NCBI GenBank assembly: GCA_016208415.1
Contig: JACQYB010000007.1
Coordinates: 1 to 36,185 of the forward strand
DNA: 36,185 nucleotides
DNA from: Betaproteobacteria bacterium
GTDB taxonomy: Bacteria; Pseudomonadota; Gammaproteobacteria; Burkholderiales; Rhodocyclaceae
Direction: 5' to 3'
The translations under genes and the position numbers were made by a program. This document shows positions 1-7,701 of the stretch, one piece after another (the stretch's first letter is position 1; each line of letters starts with the position of its first letter). The notes under the pieces are model-generated. The model saw only the letters and a list, made by a program, of their open reading frames with translations, was not told the origin of the DNA and did no database searches.

Positions 1-36
1 GCGTTGAAAGAGGTCCAACTGCGGTTTCAAGGTTCA
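1..36 (-). repeat. Copy A of a 36-bp inverted repeat, at the window edge
   Basis: Read on the minus strand, these 36 bases match 3849-3884 on the plus strand at 33 of 36 positions. The two copies are in inverted orientation 3.8 kb apart and flank the acyltransferase-metF-EamA-DUF3365 block. Copy A begins at base 1, so the element probably continues outside the window. Its last 3 bases overlap the stop codon of the acyltransferase gene. I read it as the end of a dispersed intergenic repeat; the family is not identified. Confidence 0.7.
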
Positions 37-885
37 TCGCGCCTCCGGGGGCCGTGCCACGCCGGCCGGCGCCTTGTAGCGGTTGTAGCCCCACAGGTAC
101 TGGGCGGGGCAGGCCCGCACCAGGGCCTCCAGTTCCCGGTTCAGCGCCGCCACCGCCTGTGGCAGGTCGGCGGGCAGGGGCGCCGAGGGGGTCTTCAGGT
201 GCAGGTGGTAGCCTGCGCCCCGGGGCAGGCGCTCGGCCCAGGCCAGCAGCAGTTCCACGTTGTCCATCTGCGCCAGCCGCGCCGCCAGGGTCATGGTGTA
301 GGCCGGGCGGCCGAAATAGGGCGCCCACTGGCCCTCGCCCGCACCGGGCACCTGGTCGGGCAGTAGGCCCACCGCCTCGCCGCCGCGCAGCGCCCGCACC
401 ATCCGCCGCACCCCGCCCACGTCCGCCGGCACGCTGGTGAGCGTGGCGCTGTGCCGGCCCGCCTCCATGAGCGGGCGCAGCCAGGGCTGGCGCGGCGGAC
501 GGAACATGACGGTGATGGGGCCGTGCATGGCGTAGTACTTGGGGGTGACCTCGAAGCAGCCGAGGTGCGGGGTGAGGAACAGTGGCGCACGACCCCGCCG
601 GCGCGCGTCGTCCACCAGTTCCCAGCCGCTCACCGCCGTCACCAGTGCCGCCGACTCCGCCTGGGGCCGCAGCCACATGCGCGGCAACTCGGCCATCATG
701 CGCCCGGCGTGGGCCACCGCGGAACGGCGCAGCGCCGCCGGCGCGCCGGGGAAGGCCCGCTCCAGGTTGGTCCGCAGCACCCGCCGGTAGCCCGGCGAGG
801 CCAGCCACGCCACCCAGCCCAGCAGCGCGCCGGCGGCGTGGATGAGGCACAACGGCGCCCGCGCCGTGGCCCGCGCGAGCGCCAT
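34..885 (-). CDS. Lysophospholipid acyltransferase family protein (HtrB/LpxL-like lipid A acyltransferase)
   Basis: The 283-residue product resembles HtrB/LpxL/LpxM late acyltransferases, which move an acyl chain from acyl-ACP onto lipid A precursors at the inner membrane. The N-terminus has a hydrophobic stretch (LCLIHAAGALLGWVAWLA) that could anchor it. The HX4D/E catalytic motif appears as HLGCFE, followed by the conserved MFRPPRQP block and a GLLPDQVP segment. The reading frame is open up to 1014, but homology begins only near the ATG at 885, so I chose that start. The length is slightly under the usual 290-310. It is transcribed away from metF. Lipid A rather than ornithine-lipid acylation is inferred from the family, and the exact acyl position is unknown. 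Confidence 0.82.
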   Translation of the reverse strand: MALARATARAPLCLIHAAGALLGWVAWLASPGYRRVLRTNLERAFPGAPAALRRSAVAHAGRMMAELPRMWLRPQAESAALVTAVSGWELVDDARRRGRAPLFLTPHLGCFEVTPKYYAMHGPITVMFRPPRQPWLRPLMEAGRHSATLTSVPADVGGVRRMVRALRGGEAVGLLPDQVPGAGEGQWAPYFGRPAYTMTLAARLAQMDNVELLLAWAERLPRGAGYHLHLKTPSAPLPADLPQAVAALNRELEALVRACPAQYLWGYNRYKAPAGVARPPEAR

Positions 886-1022
886 GGTCCAGTTTGACGG
901 TTGGGCGGATGGGCTGATGTTCCTGTCCTCGGGGATGGAGGGCGGCCGGTCGCGCTCCCCCGGCGCCGCACCGCAGCATGGAATTCTAGCCCATGCACGC
1001 CAGGCCGCTCGCAAACGGACGG

Positions 1023-1081
1023 GTGGGAGCCGGCTTGCCCGCGATCATGGCGGCTGCCATCGCGGGCAAGCCCGCCCTCAC
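1023..1081. repeat. REP-pair (REPIN-like) palindrome, copy 1
   Basis: This is a 59-bp imperfect palindrome. The arms read GTGGGAGCCGGCTTGCCCGC and the reverse complement of that type, around a loop of about 13 nt. It is the most degenerate of four copies (right end GCCCTCAC instead of GCTCCCAC). The layout matches the inverted REP pairs (REPINs) known from Pseudomonas, which are moved by a RAYT transposase; none is encoded here. It lies between the divergent acyltransferase and metF genes. Confidence 0.88.
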
Positions 1082-1148
1082 GGCAGCGTGCCTTCACCCT
1101 TGGGGTAGCCCGCAGGCCTTCGGCGCTGGTCCGCGCCGAAACTGCGTT

Positions 1149-1177
1149 TTACCTGCCCCGCAGGGCATTTGTATAAT
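1149..1177 (+). promoter_or_regulatory. Sigma-70 promoter of metF
   Basis: A perfect -10 hexamer TATAAT lies at 1172-1177. A weak -35 (TTACCT, 1149-1154) sits 17 bp upstream. Transcription would start near 1184, immediately before the first helix of the riboswitch-like leader at 1187. That spacing supports both calls. Confidence 0.65.
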
Positions 1178-1186
1178 CCGCGGCAT

Positions 1187-1354
1187 CCGGGGAGCGCTGC
1201 AAGGTATCGTCGCCGGTACCCCACGCTCGGTCACCGGGTCTCCGGCACCTGCGGGCCTGGCTGTGCAGGACGGGTGCGACAGCCCCATCGCCGGCGGTGA
1301 CGGCCATGGGGAATTCCTTATCCGGGCGCGGCCGGTCAGGCTGGCGGCGCCCCG
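1187..1354 (+). ncRNA. SAH riboswitch-like leader of metF
   Basis: The core at 1187-1230 resembles the S-adenosylhomocysteine riboswitch. P1 is CCGGG (1187-1191) paired with CTCGG (1226-1230). The conserved GGAGCGCTGCAA follows at 1191-1202. P2 is GGTA (1203-1206) with TACC (1217-1220), then CCACGCTCGG at 1221-1230 where the family usually has CCAGGCTCG. Next comes a long structured insert closed by GTCACCG (1230-1236) and CGGTGAC (1295-1301), much larger than the usual short P4 hairpin. A candidate pseudoknot strand GGCGCCCC (1346-1353) could pair with GGAGCGCT with one mismatch. SAH riboswitches activate SAH-recycling genes (ahcY, sometimes metF). I am fairly sure of the P1/P2 core and unsure of the 3' pseudoknot. 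Confidence 0.6.
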
Positions 1355-1369
1355 CAACGGTGCGACTTC

Positions 1370-2206
1370 ATGACCTGCAACAAACCCGGATTCAGCGTCG
1401 AATTCTTTCCCCCGCAGACCCCCGAGGGTATGGAGAAGCTGCGCGCCGTGCGCACCCAGCTCGCCCGGCTGGGACCGGAATTCTTCTCGGTGACCTACGG
1501 CGCCGGCGGCTCCACCCGCGACCGCACCTTCGACACGGTGTTCGACATCCAGCGCGAGGGGCTGCCCGCCGCGCCACACCTGTCGTGCATCGGATCGACC
1601 CGGGAGAGCATCGGCGAAATCCTCGACCAGTACCGCGCCGCCGGCATCCGCCGCATCGTCGCGCTGCGCGGCGACCTGCCCTCGGGCATGGCCGACCCCG
1701 GCGAGCTGCGCTACGCCAACGAACTGGTGGCCTTCATCCGCGAGCGCACCGGCGACTGGTTCACCATCGAGGTGGCGGCCTATCCCGAGTACCACCCCCA
1801 GGCGCGCAGCCCCCTGGACGACCTGCTCAACTTCCGCCGCAAGGTGGAGGCGGGGGCGGACGCGGCCATCACCCAGTATTTCTACAACGCCGAGGCCTAC
1901 GAGGCCTTCGTCGACGCCTGCCGCGGCCGGGACATCGACATTCCCATCGTGCCGGGCATCATGCCCTTCCACAACTTCAGCAAGATCGCGCGCTTTTCGG
2001 ACGCCTGCGGCGCCGAGATCCCGCGCTGGATCCGCCGCAAGATGGAGAGCTTCGGCGACGATGCCGCCTCGGTGCGCGCCTTCGGCCTGGACGTGATCAC
2101 CGCCCTGTGCCGCCGGCTGCTGGACCGGGGCGCGCCGGGGCTGCATTTCTACAGCCTGAACCAGGCCGGGCTGACCGCCGAGATCGTCGAGCGCCTCGGC
2201 TTGTAG
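1370..2206 (+). CDS. metF: Methylenetetrahydrofolate reductase
   Basis: The product is 278 residues and is an FAD-dependent TIM-barrel enzyme that reduces 5,10-methylene-THF to 5-methyl-THF, the methyl donor for methionine synthesis. The N-terminal SVEFFPP motif carries the catalytic Glu. SVTYGAGGS, the folate-site LRGD segment, and ITQYFYNA and PGIMP blocks are all conserved. It is slightly shorter than the E. coli enzyme (296). The ATG at 1370 has no clear Shine-Dalgarno sequence, which would fit riboswitch-controlled translation. The gene follows the SAH riboswitch-like leader directly; ahcY, which normally lies between such a riboswitch and metF, is absent. Confidence 0.96.
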   Translation: MTCNKPGFSVEFFPPQTPEGMEKLRAVRTQLARLGPEFFSVTYGAGGSTRDRTFDTVFDIQREGLPAAPHLSCIGSTRESIGEILDQYRAAGIRRIVALRGDLPSGMADPGELRYANELVAFIRERTGDWFTIEVAAYPEYHPQARSPLDDLLNFRRKVEAGADAAITQYFYNAEAYEAFVDACRGRDIDIPIVPGIMPFHNFSKIARFSDACGAEIPRWIRRKMESFGDDAASVRAFGLDVITALCRRLLDRGAPGLHFYSLNQAGLTAEIVERLGL

Positions 2207-2219
2207 GCGCCCGCTCCGG

Positions 2220-2291
2220 GGCAACCCGAACTGCGCCGCTCCGACGCAACGCGGGCGGCGCCGCTCCCCGGCAAAGCGGACTGCGCCGCTC
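2220..2291. repeat. Short imperfect direct repeat after metF
   Basis: Two 22-bp copies (2220-2241 and 2270-2291) share GACTGCGCCGCTC-type sequence with 3 mismatches. The second copy runs 2 bases into the stop codon of the EamA gene. They fill the gap between the convergent metF and EamA genes. No transcription terminator with a T-tract is visible here. Confidence 0.5.
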
Positions 2292-3180
2292 AACGCCGCG
2301 CCATCACCGCCACGCCGCCGATCACCAGCCCCGCCCCGAAGATCTGCGCCAGGCCCACGCTCTCGCCGAGCATCAGCCAGCCGAGGAAGATGGTGATCAC
2401 CGGCCCCAGGGTGCCGGTGAGCGCCACCGGCGTGGCGCCGATGCGGCGGATGGCCTCGGCCATGAGCCACACCGGCAGCACCGTGGAGAACACCGCCATC
2501 AGCGCCGACAGGCCATACACCTGCCACGGCAGCACCAGCGCCGGGAGCGGGCGCATCAGCAGGAACTGGCCGATGCACAGCAGGCTGGCCACGGTGGTGG
2601 CCCAGGCCGTGACGCGCGTCGCGCCCAGCCGCCCCACCAGGGCGCCGTTGCCCATCAGGTAGATGGCGTAGGACACGGCGCTGCCGAACACCAGCGCGCA
2701 GCCCAGGAGCACCTCGCCGGCATCCCCCGCCACCCTCACGTCGTGGGCCACCGCCAGGCCCACCCCCGCGTAGCACAGCAGCAGGGAAAGCAGGGCGCGG
2801 CGCGTCACCGGCCTGGCGAGGAACAGCGCCGACAGCACGATGACGATGGCCGGGTTGAGGAACAGGATGAGCCGCTCCAGCCCGGCGCTGATGTGCTGCA
2901 GGCCGAGGAAGTCCAGGAAGCTGGCGAGGTAGTAGCCGAACACCCCCAGCCCCAGCAGCCCCAGCCCGTCGCGGCGGGTCAGGGGCGCGGCGGCGCGCCG
3001 CCCGCCCACGGCGCCCAGCAGCAGGAAGAAGGGCAGCGAGAAGCCCATGCGCAGCGCCAGCAGCGTCACCGCATCGACGCCATGCCCATAGGCCAGCTTG
3101 ACCAGGATGGCCTTGAAGGAAAAGCCGACGGCGCCGAGCACGGCGAAGGCCAGGCCGATGCCGCCGGCGGTGGGGGTCAT
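2290..3180 (-). CDS. EamA/DMT-superfamily membrane transporter
   Basis: This 296-residue protein has about ten hydrophobic segments arranged as two EamA repeats. Examples are the N-terminal IGLAFAVLGAVGFSFKAIL, the LRMGFSLPFFLLLGAV helix and the C-terminal GPVITIFLGWLMLGESV. The latter is the typical family signature PxxxxxxxxxxLGE. The family exports amino acids, purines or other metabolites through the inner membrane; the substrate cannot be read from sequence. It is convergent with metF and lies downstream of the DUF3365 gene on the same strand (63 bp gap), so the two could be cotranscribed. The ATG at 3180 has only a weak ribosome site. Confidence 0.9.
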   Translation of the reverse strand: MTPTAGGIGLAFAVLGAVGFSFKAILVKLAYGHGVDAVTLLALRMGFSLPFFLLLGAVGGRRAAAPLTRRDGLGLLGLGVFGYYLASFLDFLGLQHISAGLERLILFLNPAIVIVLSALFLARPVTRRALLSLLLCYAGVGLAVAHDVRVAGDAGEVLLGCALVFGSAVSYAIYLMGNGALVGRLGATRVTAWATTVASLLCIGQFLLMRPLPALVLPWQVYGLSALMAVFSTVLPVWLMAEAIRRIGATPVALTGTLGPVITIFLGWLMLGESVGLAQIFGAGLVIGGVAVMARR

Positions 3181-3200
3181 CGAAGCTCTGTCGAGGGTGG

Positions 3201-3240
3201 GCGGGTATCGGTACCCGCCGCGCGCCCGCGAACGCGCGGG
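3201..3240 (-). other. Two tandem hairpins between the DUF3365 and EamA genes
   Basis: GCGGGTA (3201-3207) pairs with TACCCGC (3212-3218), and CCCGCG (3225-3230) pairs with CGCGGG (3235-3240). Both have 4-nt loops. They lie just after the stop of the DUF3365 gene. No T-run follows, so a factor-independent terminator is doubtful; mRNA stabilisation or attenuation is possible. Confidence 0.45.
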
Positions 3241-3243
3241 AAC

Positions 3244-3819
3244 CTACAGCGGCCGGCGCACCGTCAGCGCACCGCGGATCTGGCCCTTGCTATAGCCGGT
3301 GGCCTGGTCTTGGGGGTACTGCTTCTGCAGTTCGGCCTTCAGGTCCGGGGCGATGGTGGCAGCATCGCCGTGGCACTTCAGGCACACCTCGGCCACCGGT
3401 ATGGCGCGCATGTAGCGGAATTCGCGCTTGCCGTCGGCGCGGGTGAGCACTTCGCCGACCTCCAGAGTTTCCGGCTTGGCGCCGGCGGCGGCGCGGGCAC
3501 TGAAGTCGGCCAGGTGGCGCGCCTCCCACACGTCCGGGGTGCCGCGCTCGGGATTGCGGATCTTCAGGCTGACGCGGCGGATGCCCCATCCCAGCTCGTC
3601 GGCGCGCTGCTTGAGCAGCGTCGGCGCCTTCTCCTTGCACACCGGGATGGCACCGGCGGCGCCCTTCTCAGCCACGGTGTCCTGCATCATGCCCACCACC
3701 TTGGGCAGCACCGGCAGCGCCTGCTTGCGGGTGTCCTGGAGGAGGCTTTGCGCATCCTGGGCCAGGGCCGGGGCGACGACGGCGGACGACAAGAGCAGGG
3801 TTGCGAGCAGACGATTCAT
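3244..3819 (-). CDS. Periplasmic DUF3365 (Tll0287-like) mono-haem protein
   Basis: The product is 191 residues. A cleavable signal peptide ends at APALA-Q (about residue 20). A single c-type haem motif, CLKCH, lies in VAEVCLKCHGD near residue 149. The IRRVSLKIRNPER and GTPDVWEA segments are typical of DUF3365/Tll0287-like proteins, whose haem sits in a PAS-like fold and which are proposed to act in redox sensing or electron transfer. The reading frame is open to 3927, but the ATG at 3819 has an AAGGAG ribosome site and begins the signal peptide. Haem attachment would occur in the periplasm. The physiological partner is unknown. Confidence 0.85.
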   Translation of the reverse strand: MNRLLATLLLSSAVVAPALAQDAQSLLQDTRKQALPVLPKVVGMMQDTVAEKGAAGAIPVCKEKAPTLLKQRADELGWGIRRVSLKIRNPERGTPDVWEARHLADFSARAAAGAKPETLEVGEVLTRADGKREFRYMRAIPVAEVCLKCHGDAATIAPDLKAELQKQYPQDQATGYSKGQIRGALTVRRPL

Positions 3820-3848
3820 GGTGTGTGTCTCCTTGTTGGTCGTTGGAA

Positions 3849-4040
3849 TGAACCTTGAAACCGCGGTTGAACCGCTTTCAACGCAGAGATCGCAGAGACA
3901 CCGAGGCCGCAGAGCAGGAAAGGACATTCACCCGTCGGGCGAATGGGACCTGCCTCGTAACGCTCAGTGTTCTCATCGTTTTTCTCGGTGTTCTCTGCGT
4001 CAAGAGAGGTTTTTCGGATGAACGGTTGTTTTTCCCGACC
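3849..4040. repeat. Intergenic repeat element with inverted CGCAGAG/CTCTGCG ends (copy B of the 36-bp repeat)
   Basis: The first 36 bases (3849-3884) repeat bases 1-36 in inverse orientation. Further in, ACGCAGAG (3881-3888) and CACCGAG (3899-3905) are mirrored by CTCGGTG (3994-4000) and CTCTGCGT (4003-4010). The whole can therefore fold into a long imperfect hairpin. It contains no believable gene and is less GC-rich than its surroundings. It resembles the non-coding AACGCAGAG-type repeats scattered in many proteobacterial genomes. The right border is approximate. Confidence 0.6.
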
Positions 4041-4086
4041 GCAGATGTCTGGCGACGCCTCCGCTTCACGGCTTCGGACGGGGCTT

Positions 4087-4145
4087 GTGGGAGCGGGCCT
4101 GCCCGCGATTTTCGCCGCCGCAATCGCGGGCAGGCCCGCTCCCAC
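4087..4145. repeat. REP-pair (REPIN-like) palindrome, copy 2
   Basis: This 59-bp palindrome is near perfect. The left arm begins GTGGGAGCGGGCCTGCCCGC and the right arm ends GCTCCCAC. It lies 18 bp beyond the stop codon of the HerA/DUF853 gene, where it may also act as an mRNA 3'-end hairpin. Confidence 0.92.
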
Positions 4146-4163
4146 GCGACGGCAACCGCAGCG

Positions 4164-5702
4164 CTAGCGCCGCCGCCCGCCACCCAGCAGCGAGCCCAGC
4201 ACGCCACGCACGATCTCGCGCCCGACGGAACTGGCCATGGTGCGCGCCATGCTCTTGGCGGCGGACTGGACAACCCCGTCATGCTGGCCGCCGCGCGGCC
4301 CGGTGCGGCCGAACAGGATGCCGCCCAGCGCCCCGCCCAGGCCGCCGAGCATGCCGCCTTCCTCCTCGGCCTGCGGTGCGGCACCACCCCGCGCCGCGGC
4401 GGCATCGCCCACGGTCTGTGCCGCGCCGAAGCCGGCCTTGAGCTTCTCGTAGGCGGACTCGCGGTCCAGCCCCTTTTCATAGTGGCCGTAGAGCACCGAT
4501 CCCCGGATGGCGGCCTGGCGCTCGCCGGCATCCAGCGGCCCCAGGCGGGAGTTGGGCGCGATGACGAAGCAGCGCTCCACCACGTTGGGGCGGCCCTTCT
4601 CGTCGAGGAAGGAGACGAGCGCCTCGCCCACGCCCAGTTCGGTGATGGCCGTGGCGGCGTCGAAGGCCGGGTTCTGGCGCATGGTCTGGGCCGCCGTCTG
4701 CACCGCCTTCTGGTCGCGGGGGGTGAAGGCGCGCAGCGCGTGCTGCACCCGGTTGCCGAGCTGGCCCAGCACCGACTCGGGCACGTCCAGCGGGTTCTGG
4801 GTGACGAAGTACACGCCCACGCCTTTGGAGCGGATGAGCCGCACCACCTGCTCGATCTTCTCCAGCAGCGCCTCGGGGGCGTCGTTGAACAGCAGGTGGG
4901 CCTCGTCGAAGAAGAACACCATCTTGGGCTTTTCCATGTCGCCCACTTCCGGCAACTGCTCGAACAGCTCCGCCAGCATCCACAGCAGGAAGGTGGAATA
5001 GAGCTTGGGGGCGTTGTAGAGCTTGTCGGCGACCAGGACGTTGATGACGCCATGCCCGTCGGAGTCGGTCTGCATCAGGTCGGCGATGTCGAGCATGGGC
5101 TCGCCGAAGAACTTGTCCCCGCCCTGCTGTTCCAGCGCCAGCAGTCCGCGCTGGATGGCGCCGACGGAGGCCGCCGAGACGTTGCCGTACTCGGTGGTGA
5201 ACTGCCTGGCGTTGTCGCCCACGTACTGGATCATGGCGCGCAGATCCTTGAGGTCCAGCAGCAGCAGGTCGTTGTCGTCGGCGATCTTGAACACCAGGGC
5301 GAGCACGCCGGCCTGGGTGTCGTTGAGGTTGAGCAGCCGCGCCAGCAGCAGCGGCCCCATGTCGGAGACGGTGGCGCGCACCGGGTGGCCGGCCTCGCCG
5401 AACACGTCCCAGAACACCACGCTGTTGGCGCGGGGGTGGAACTCGCGGATGCCGATGGCTTCGAGGCGCTTCATCAGCTTGTCCGAGGCGACGCCCTGCG
5501 CTCCGATGCCCGACAGGTCGCTCTTGACGTCGGCCATGAACACCGGCACGCCGATTTCGGCGAAGGATTCCGCCAGCTTCTGCAGCGACACCGTCTTGCC
5601 GGTGCCGGTGGCGCCGGTGATCAGGCCGTGGCGGTTGGCAAGCTGCGGCAGCAGGGTGATGTCCCGGTCGTGGGAGCGGGCGATGACGAGGGGGGCGGCC
5701 AT
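4164..5702 (-). CDS. HerA-like P-loop ATPase, DUF853 (YjgR family)
   Basis: This 512-residue protein belongs to the HerA/FtsK ATPase branch annotated as DUF853 (helicase HerA-like C-terminal). Walker A is GATGTGKT near residue 30, Walker B is MVFFFDEAH, and a downstream YFVTQNP holds the sensor region. The C-terminal tail is glycine-rich and ends in a basic GGGRRR. Homologues such as E. coli YjgR are about 500 residues; their cellular role is not established. The frame is open to 5732, but GGAGGT sits 4 nt before the ATG at 5702, so I use that start. The gene stands alone; its nearest upstream neighbours are the RHH/PIN pair on the same strand. Confidence 0.9.
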   Translation of the reverse strand: MAAPLVIARSHDRDITLLPQLANRHGLITGATGTGKTVSLQKLAESFAEIGVPVFMADVKSDLSGIGAQGVASDKLMKRLEAIGIREFHPRANSVVFWDVFGEAGHPVRATVSDMGPLLLARLLNLNDTQAGVLALVFKIADDNDLLLLDLKDLRAMIQYVGDNARQFTTEYGNVSAASVGAIQRGLLALEQQGGDKFFGEPMLDIADLMQTDSDGHGVINVLVADKLYNAPKLYSTFLLWMLAELFEQLPEVGDMEKPKMVFFFDEAHLLFNDAPEALLEKIEQVVRLIRSKGVGVYFVTQNPLDVPESVLGQLGNRVQHALRAFTPRDQKAVQTAAQTMRQNPAFDAATAITELGVGEALVSFLDEKGRPNVVERCFVIAPNSRLGPLDAGERQAAIRGSVLYGHYEKGLDRESAYEKLKAGFGAAQTVGDAAAARGGAAPQAEEEGGMLGGLGGALGGILFGRTGPRGGQHDGVVQSAAKSMARTMASSVGREIVRGVLGSLLGGGRRR

Positions 5703-5831
5703 GGTTACCTCCGGTGGCGGGTCGGATGACATGCCCGGCCGCTGCCCGCGGGCGGTGGGAGGCCGGACGACGATGGGCGCTATCTTACCGCGGACACGGC
5801 CGTCCCAAGCGCAGCGGCATTGTAGCGGGCA

Positions 5832-6260
5832 TCACGCGGCGAGGAAGGGGTTCTCGATGCGCACCCCGGCGATGATCTGTCCGTGGTTGAGGTCTTCGGT
5901 GAGCAGGGTCCGAACGGCAGCGGCTTCCGCCGCGGCAATGATCATGGCGTCCCAGAACGAAACCTTGGCGAGTTCCGCGATGTCGGCGGCCCGCAGCACC
6001 GTGTCGGGCGTTGTCGGCTGCCGTACCCAGGCGCGGTAGAGCGACACGATTTCCCGTACCCGGGCGCGGGCCGTCGCTTCCCCGAGCACCCGCGCGCTGT
6101 TGGCCACAAATTCCTGCAGCACCTGCAATGACAGGGCGCCCGAGTCCTGCTGCCACAGATCGCGCAGAATGGCCTGGGCGCGCTGGCGTTTCAGTCCTTC
6201 CTGGCGGTCATGGGCGTAGAGGAGGATGTTCGTGTCGACGAACATCCTATCGGCGCTCAT
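5832..6260 (-). CDS. PIN-domain toxin (VapC-like)
   Basis: The product is 142 residues. The N-terminal FVDTNILLYAHD carries the first PIN acidic residue. A conserved Glu lies in LQEFVAN, and an Asp in SFWDAMIIAAA. A later Asp in LLTEDLNHGQ completes the metal-binding set of a PIN ribonuclease. VapC toxins cleave RNA, often tRNA. The start codon lies inside the upstream RHH gene (14-bp overlap), and a GGGAG ribosome site sits 7 nt before the ATG at 6260. This is the expected toxin position, second in the pair. The RNA target is unknown. Confidence 0.88.
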   Translation of the reverse strand: MSADRMFVDTNILLYAHDRQEGLKRQRAQAILRDLWQQDSGALSLQVLQEFVANSARVLGEATARARVREIVSLYRAWVRQPTTPDTVLRAADIAELAKVSFWDAMIIAAAEAAAVRTLLTEDLNHGQIIAGVRIENPFLAA

Positions 6261-6480
6261 GCGCTTGCTCCCGCGTCAGCGGCCGCCCGCCCAGGGGCAG
6301 GCCCTCCTCCATCAGCGCCAGGGCCTTCAGCATCGATTCCCGGTACGCGCGCTCGTGACGAACCAACTCCTCCAGATCCTCCGCCAGCATGCGGCTGATG
6401 CTGGTGTTGCGCCGCGCCGCCAGCACCTTGGCCTCGCGCAGGAGTTCGGAGTCCACGGCGAGCGTAATGTTCTGTTTCAT
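6247..6480 (-). CDS. Ribbon-helix-helix-type antitoxin (VapB-like)
   Basis: This 77-residue protein starts with KQNITLAVDSELLREAKVLA, a typical RHH beta-strand and first helix. The second helix, TSISRMLAEDLEELV, would complete the DNA-binding fold. The basic C-terminus would bind the PIN toxin encoded immediately downstream. A GTG three bases upstream (6483) is possible, but GGGGAG has better spacing to the ATG at 6480. Such antitoxins repress their own operon. No operator was recognised with confidence. Confidence 0.85.
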   Translation of the reverse strand: MKQNITLAVDSELLREAKVLAARRNTSISRMLAEDLEELVRHERAYRESMLKALALMEEGLPLGGRPLTREQAHERR

Positions 6481-6549
6481 CACTCAACTCCCCAAAGGGA
6501 CCAACACGCATCTTACGTGAAACACGCGAAAAGCGTGGAGTTCCATCGA

Positions 6550-6558
6550 TGGTAAGAT
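6550..6558 (+). promoter_or_regulatory. Extended -10 promoter of yebC
   Basis: TGG followed by TAAGAT (6553-6558) forms an extended -10 element. No good -35 is visible, as is common for this class. It lies about 38 bp before the yebC start and downstream of the divergent toxin-antitoxin pair. Confidence 0.5.
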
Positions 6559-6595
6559 TCCGCCCATTCCAGGATTACGCTACGGAGTCAGCGCC

Positions 6596-7321
6596 ATGGC
6601 CGGACATTCCAAATGGGCCAACATCCAACATCGCAAGGGCCGCCAGGACGAAAAGCGTGGCCGCATCTTCTCCCGGCTGGCCAAGGAAATCACCGTGGCG
6701 GCCCGCATGGGCGGCGGTGACGCCGCCTTCAACCCGCGCCTGCGCCTGGCGGTGGACAAGGCCAAGGGCGTCAACATGCCCGCCGACAACATCGACCGCG
6801 CCGTCAAGAAGGGCACCGGCGAGCTGGAGGGCGTGAATTACGAGGAAATCCGCTACGAAGGCTATGGCATCGGCGGCGCCGCGGTGATCGTGGACTGCCT
6901 CACCGACAACCGCACCCGCACCGTGGCCGACGTGCGCCACGCCTTCACCAAGCACGGCGGCAACCTGGGCACCGACGGCTCCGTGGCCTTCATGTTCACC
7001 CACTGCGGCCAGTTCATCTTCGCCCCCGGCACCGACGAGGACAAGCTCATGGAAGCCGCCCTCGAAGCCGGCGCCGACGACGTCGTCCCCAACGAGGACG
7101 GCAGCATCGAGGTCACCTGCGCCCCGGGCGACTTCATGGCCGTGAAGCAGGCGCTGGAGGGCGCGGGCTTCAAGCCCGAGTTCGCCGAAGTCACCATGAA
7201 GCCGCAGAACGAGACGGCGCTGGCCGGCGACGACGCCGTGAAGATGCAGAAGCTGCTGGACGCGCTGGAGGCGCTGGATGACGTGCAGGAGGTCTACACC
7301 TCCGCCGCGATGGATCAGTAA
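6596..7321 (+). CDS. yebC: YebC/PmpR family protein (translation/transcription regulator)
   Basis: The product is 241 residues, the normal length for the family, and starts [20 protein letters not shown], which is nearly invariant. The [31 protein letters not shown] and [20 protein letters not shown] blocks follow. YebC proteins have been described as DNA-binding regulators (PmpR) and more recently as factors that help ribosomes through difficult peptide stretches. CGGAG lies 8 nt before the ATG. It heads the run yebC-ybjQ-ruvCAB, a common arrangement. Confidence 0.96.
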   Translation: MAGHSKWANIQHRKGRQDEKRGRIFSRLAKEITVAARMGGGDAAFNPRLRLAVDKAKGVNMPADNIDRAVKKGTGELEGVNYEEIRYEGYGIGGAAVIVDCLTDNRTRTVADVRHAFTKHGGNLGTDGSVAFMFTHCGQFIFAPGTDEDKLMEAALEAGADDVVPNEDGSIEVTCAPGDFMAVKQALEGAGFKPEFAEVTMKPQNETALAGDDAVKMQKLLDALEALDDVQEVYTSAAMDQ

Positions 7322-7334
7322 CCGGGAGACCGCC

Positions 7335-7655
7335 ATGCTCATGTCCACCACCCCCACCCTCGAAGGCCACCCCATCCGCCGCTACCACGGCGTGGTCACC
7401 GGCGAGGCCATCATCGGCGCCAACATGTTCCGCGACTGGATGGCCTCCATCACCAACGTGCTGGGCGGACGCTCGGGCGCCTACGAGAACGCCCTGGCGG
7501 GCGCGCGCAAGGATGCCCTGGGCGACATGGAGGAGCAGGCGGAGAAGCTGGGCGCCAACGCCATCGTCGGCATCGACGTGGACTACGAGGTGCTGGGCGC
7601 CGACAACGGCATGCTCATGGTGTGCGTGAGCGGCACCGCGGTGAGCGTGGACTGA
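7335..7655 (+). CDS. UPF0145 (YbjQ-like) protein
   Basis: This 106-residue protein belongs to the UPF0145/YbjQ family, a small soluble beta-rich fold of unknown function that forms pentamers in solved examples. Family signatures are [15 protein letters not shown] near residue 20, then [18 protein letters not shown] and [21 protein letters not shown] lies 7 nt before the ATG at 7335. An in-frame ATG at 7341 is also possible. It lies 13 bp after yebC and just before ruvC, so it is probably cotranscribed. Its insertion between yebC and ruvC is unusual. Confidence 0.85.
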   Translation: MLMSTTPTLEGHPIRRYHGVVTGEAIIGANMFRDWMASITNVLGGRSGAYENALAGARKDALGDMEEQAEKLGANAIVGIDVDYEVLGADNGMLMVCVSGTAVSVD

Positions 7656-7701
7656 GGTGCCGGGGTCCGTCGCGGCGACGGGGGAAGGCGCCGCCGGTGC
7701 C

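Noticed and set aside
983-988. TAGAAT -10-like hexamer upstream of the acyltransferase gene on the minus strand
   Set aside because: No -35 at acceptable spacing; it could be chance.
1094-2776. Minus-strand open frame of 560 codons opposite metF
   Set aside because: Low-complexity Gly/Ala/Arg translation antisense to metF; no ribosome site or homology features.
1297-3858. Very long plus-strand open frame (853 codons) across metF, EamA and DUF3365 genes
   Set aside because: It is the off-frame and antisense shadow of three well-supported genes in high-GC DNA; its translation is Arg/Gly/His-rich without domains.
3855-5729. Plus-strand open frame of 624 codons opposite the HerA-like gene
   Set aside because: Antisense shadow of the DUF853 gene, also crossing a REP palindrome; the His/Gly/Gln-rich translation is typical of such shadows.
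5782-5808. Possible minus-strand promoter for the HerA-like gene (TTGGGA, TAAGAT)
   Set aside because: The spacer is only 15 bp and neither box is close to consensus; not strong enough to list.
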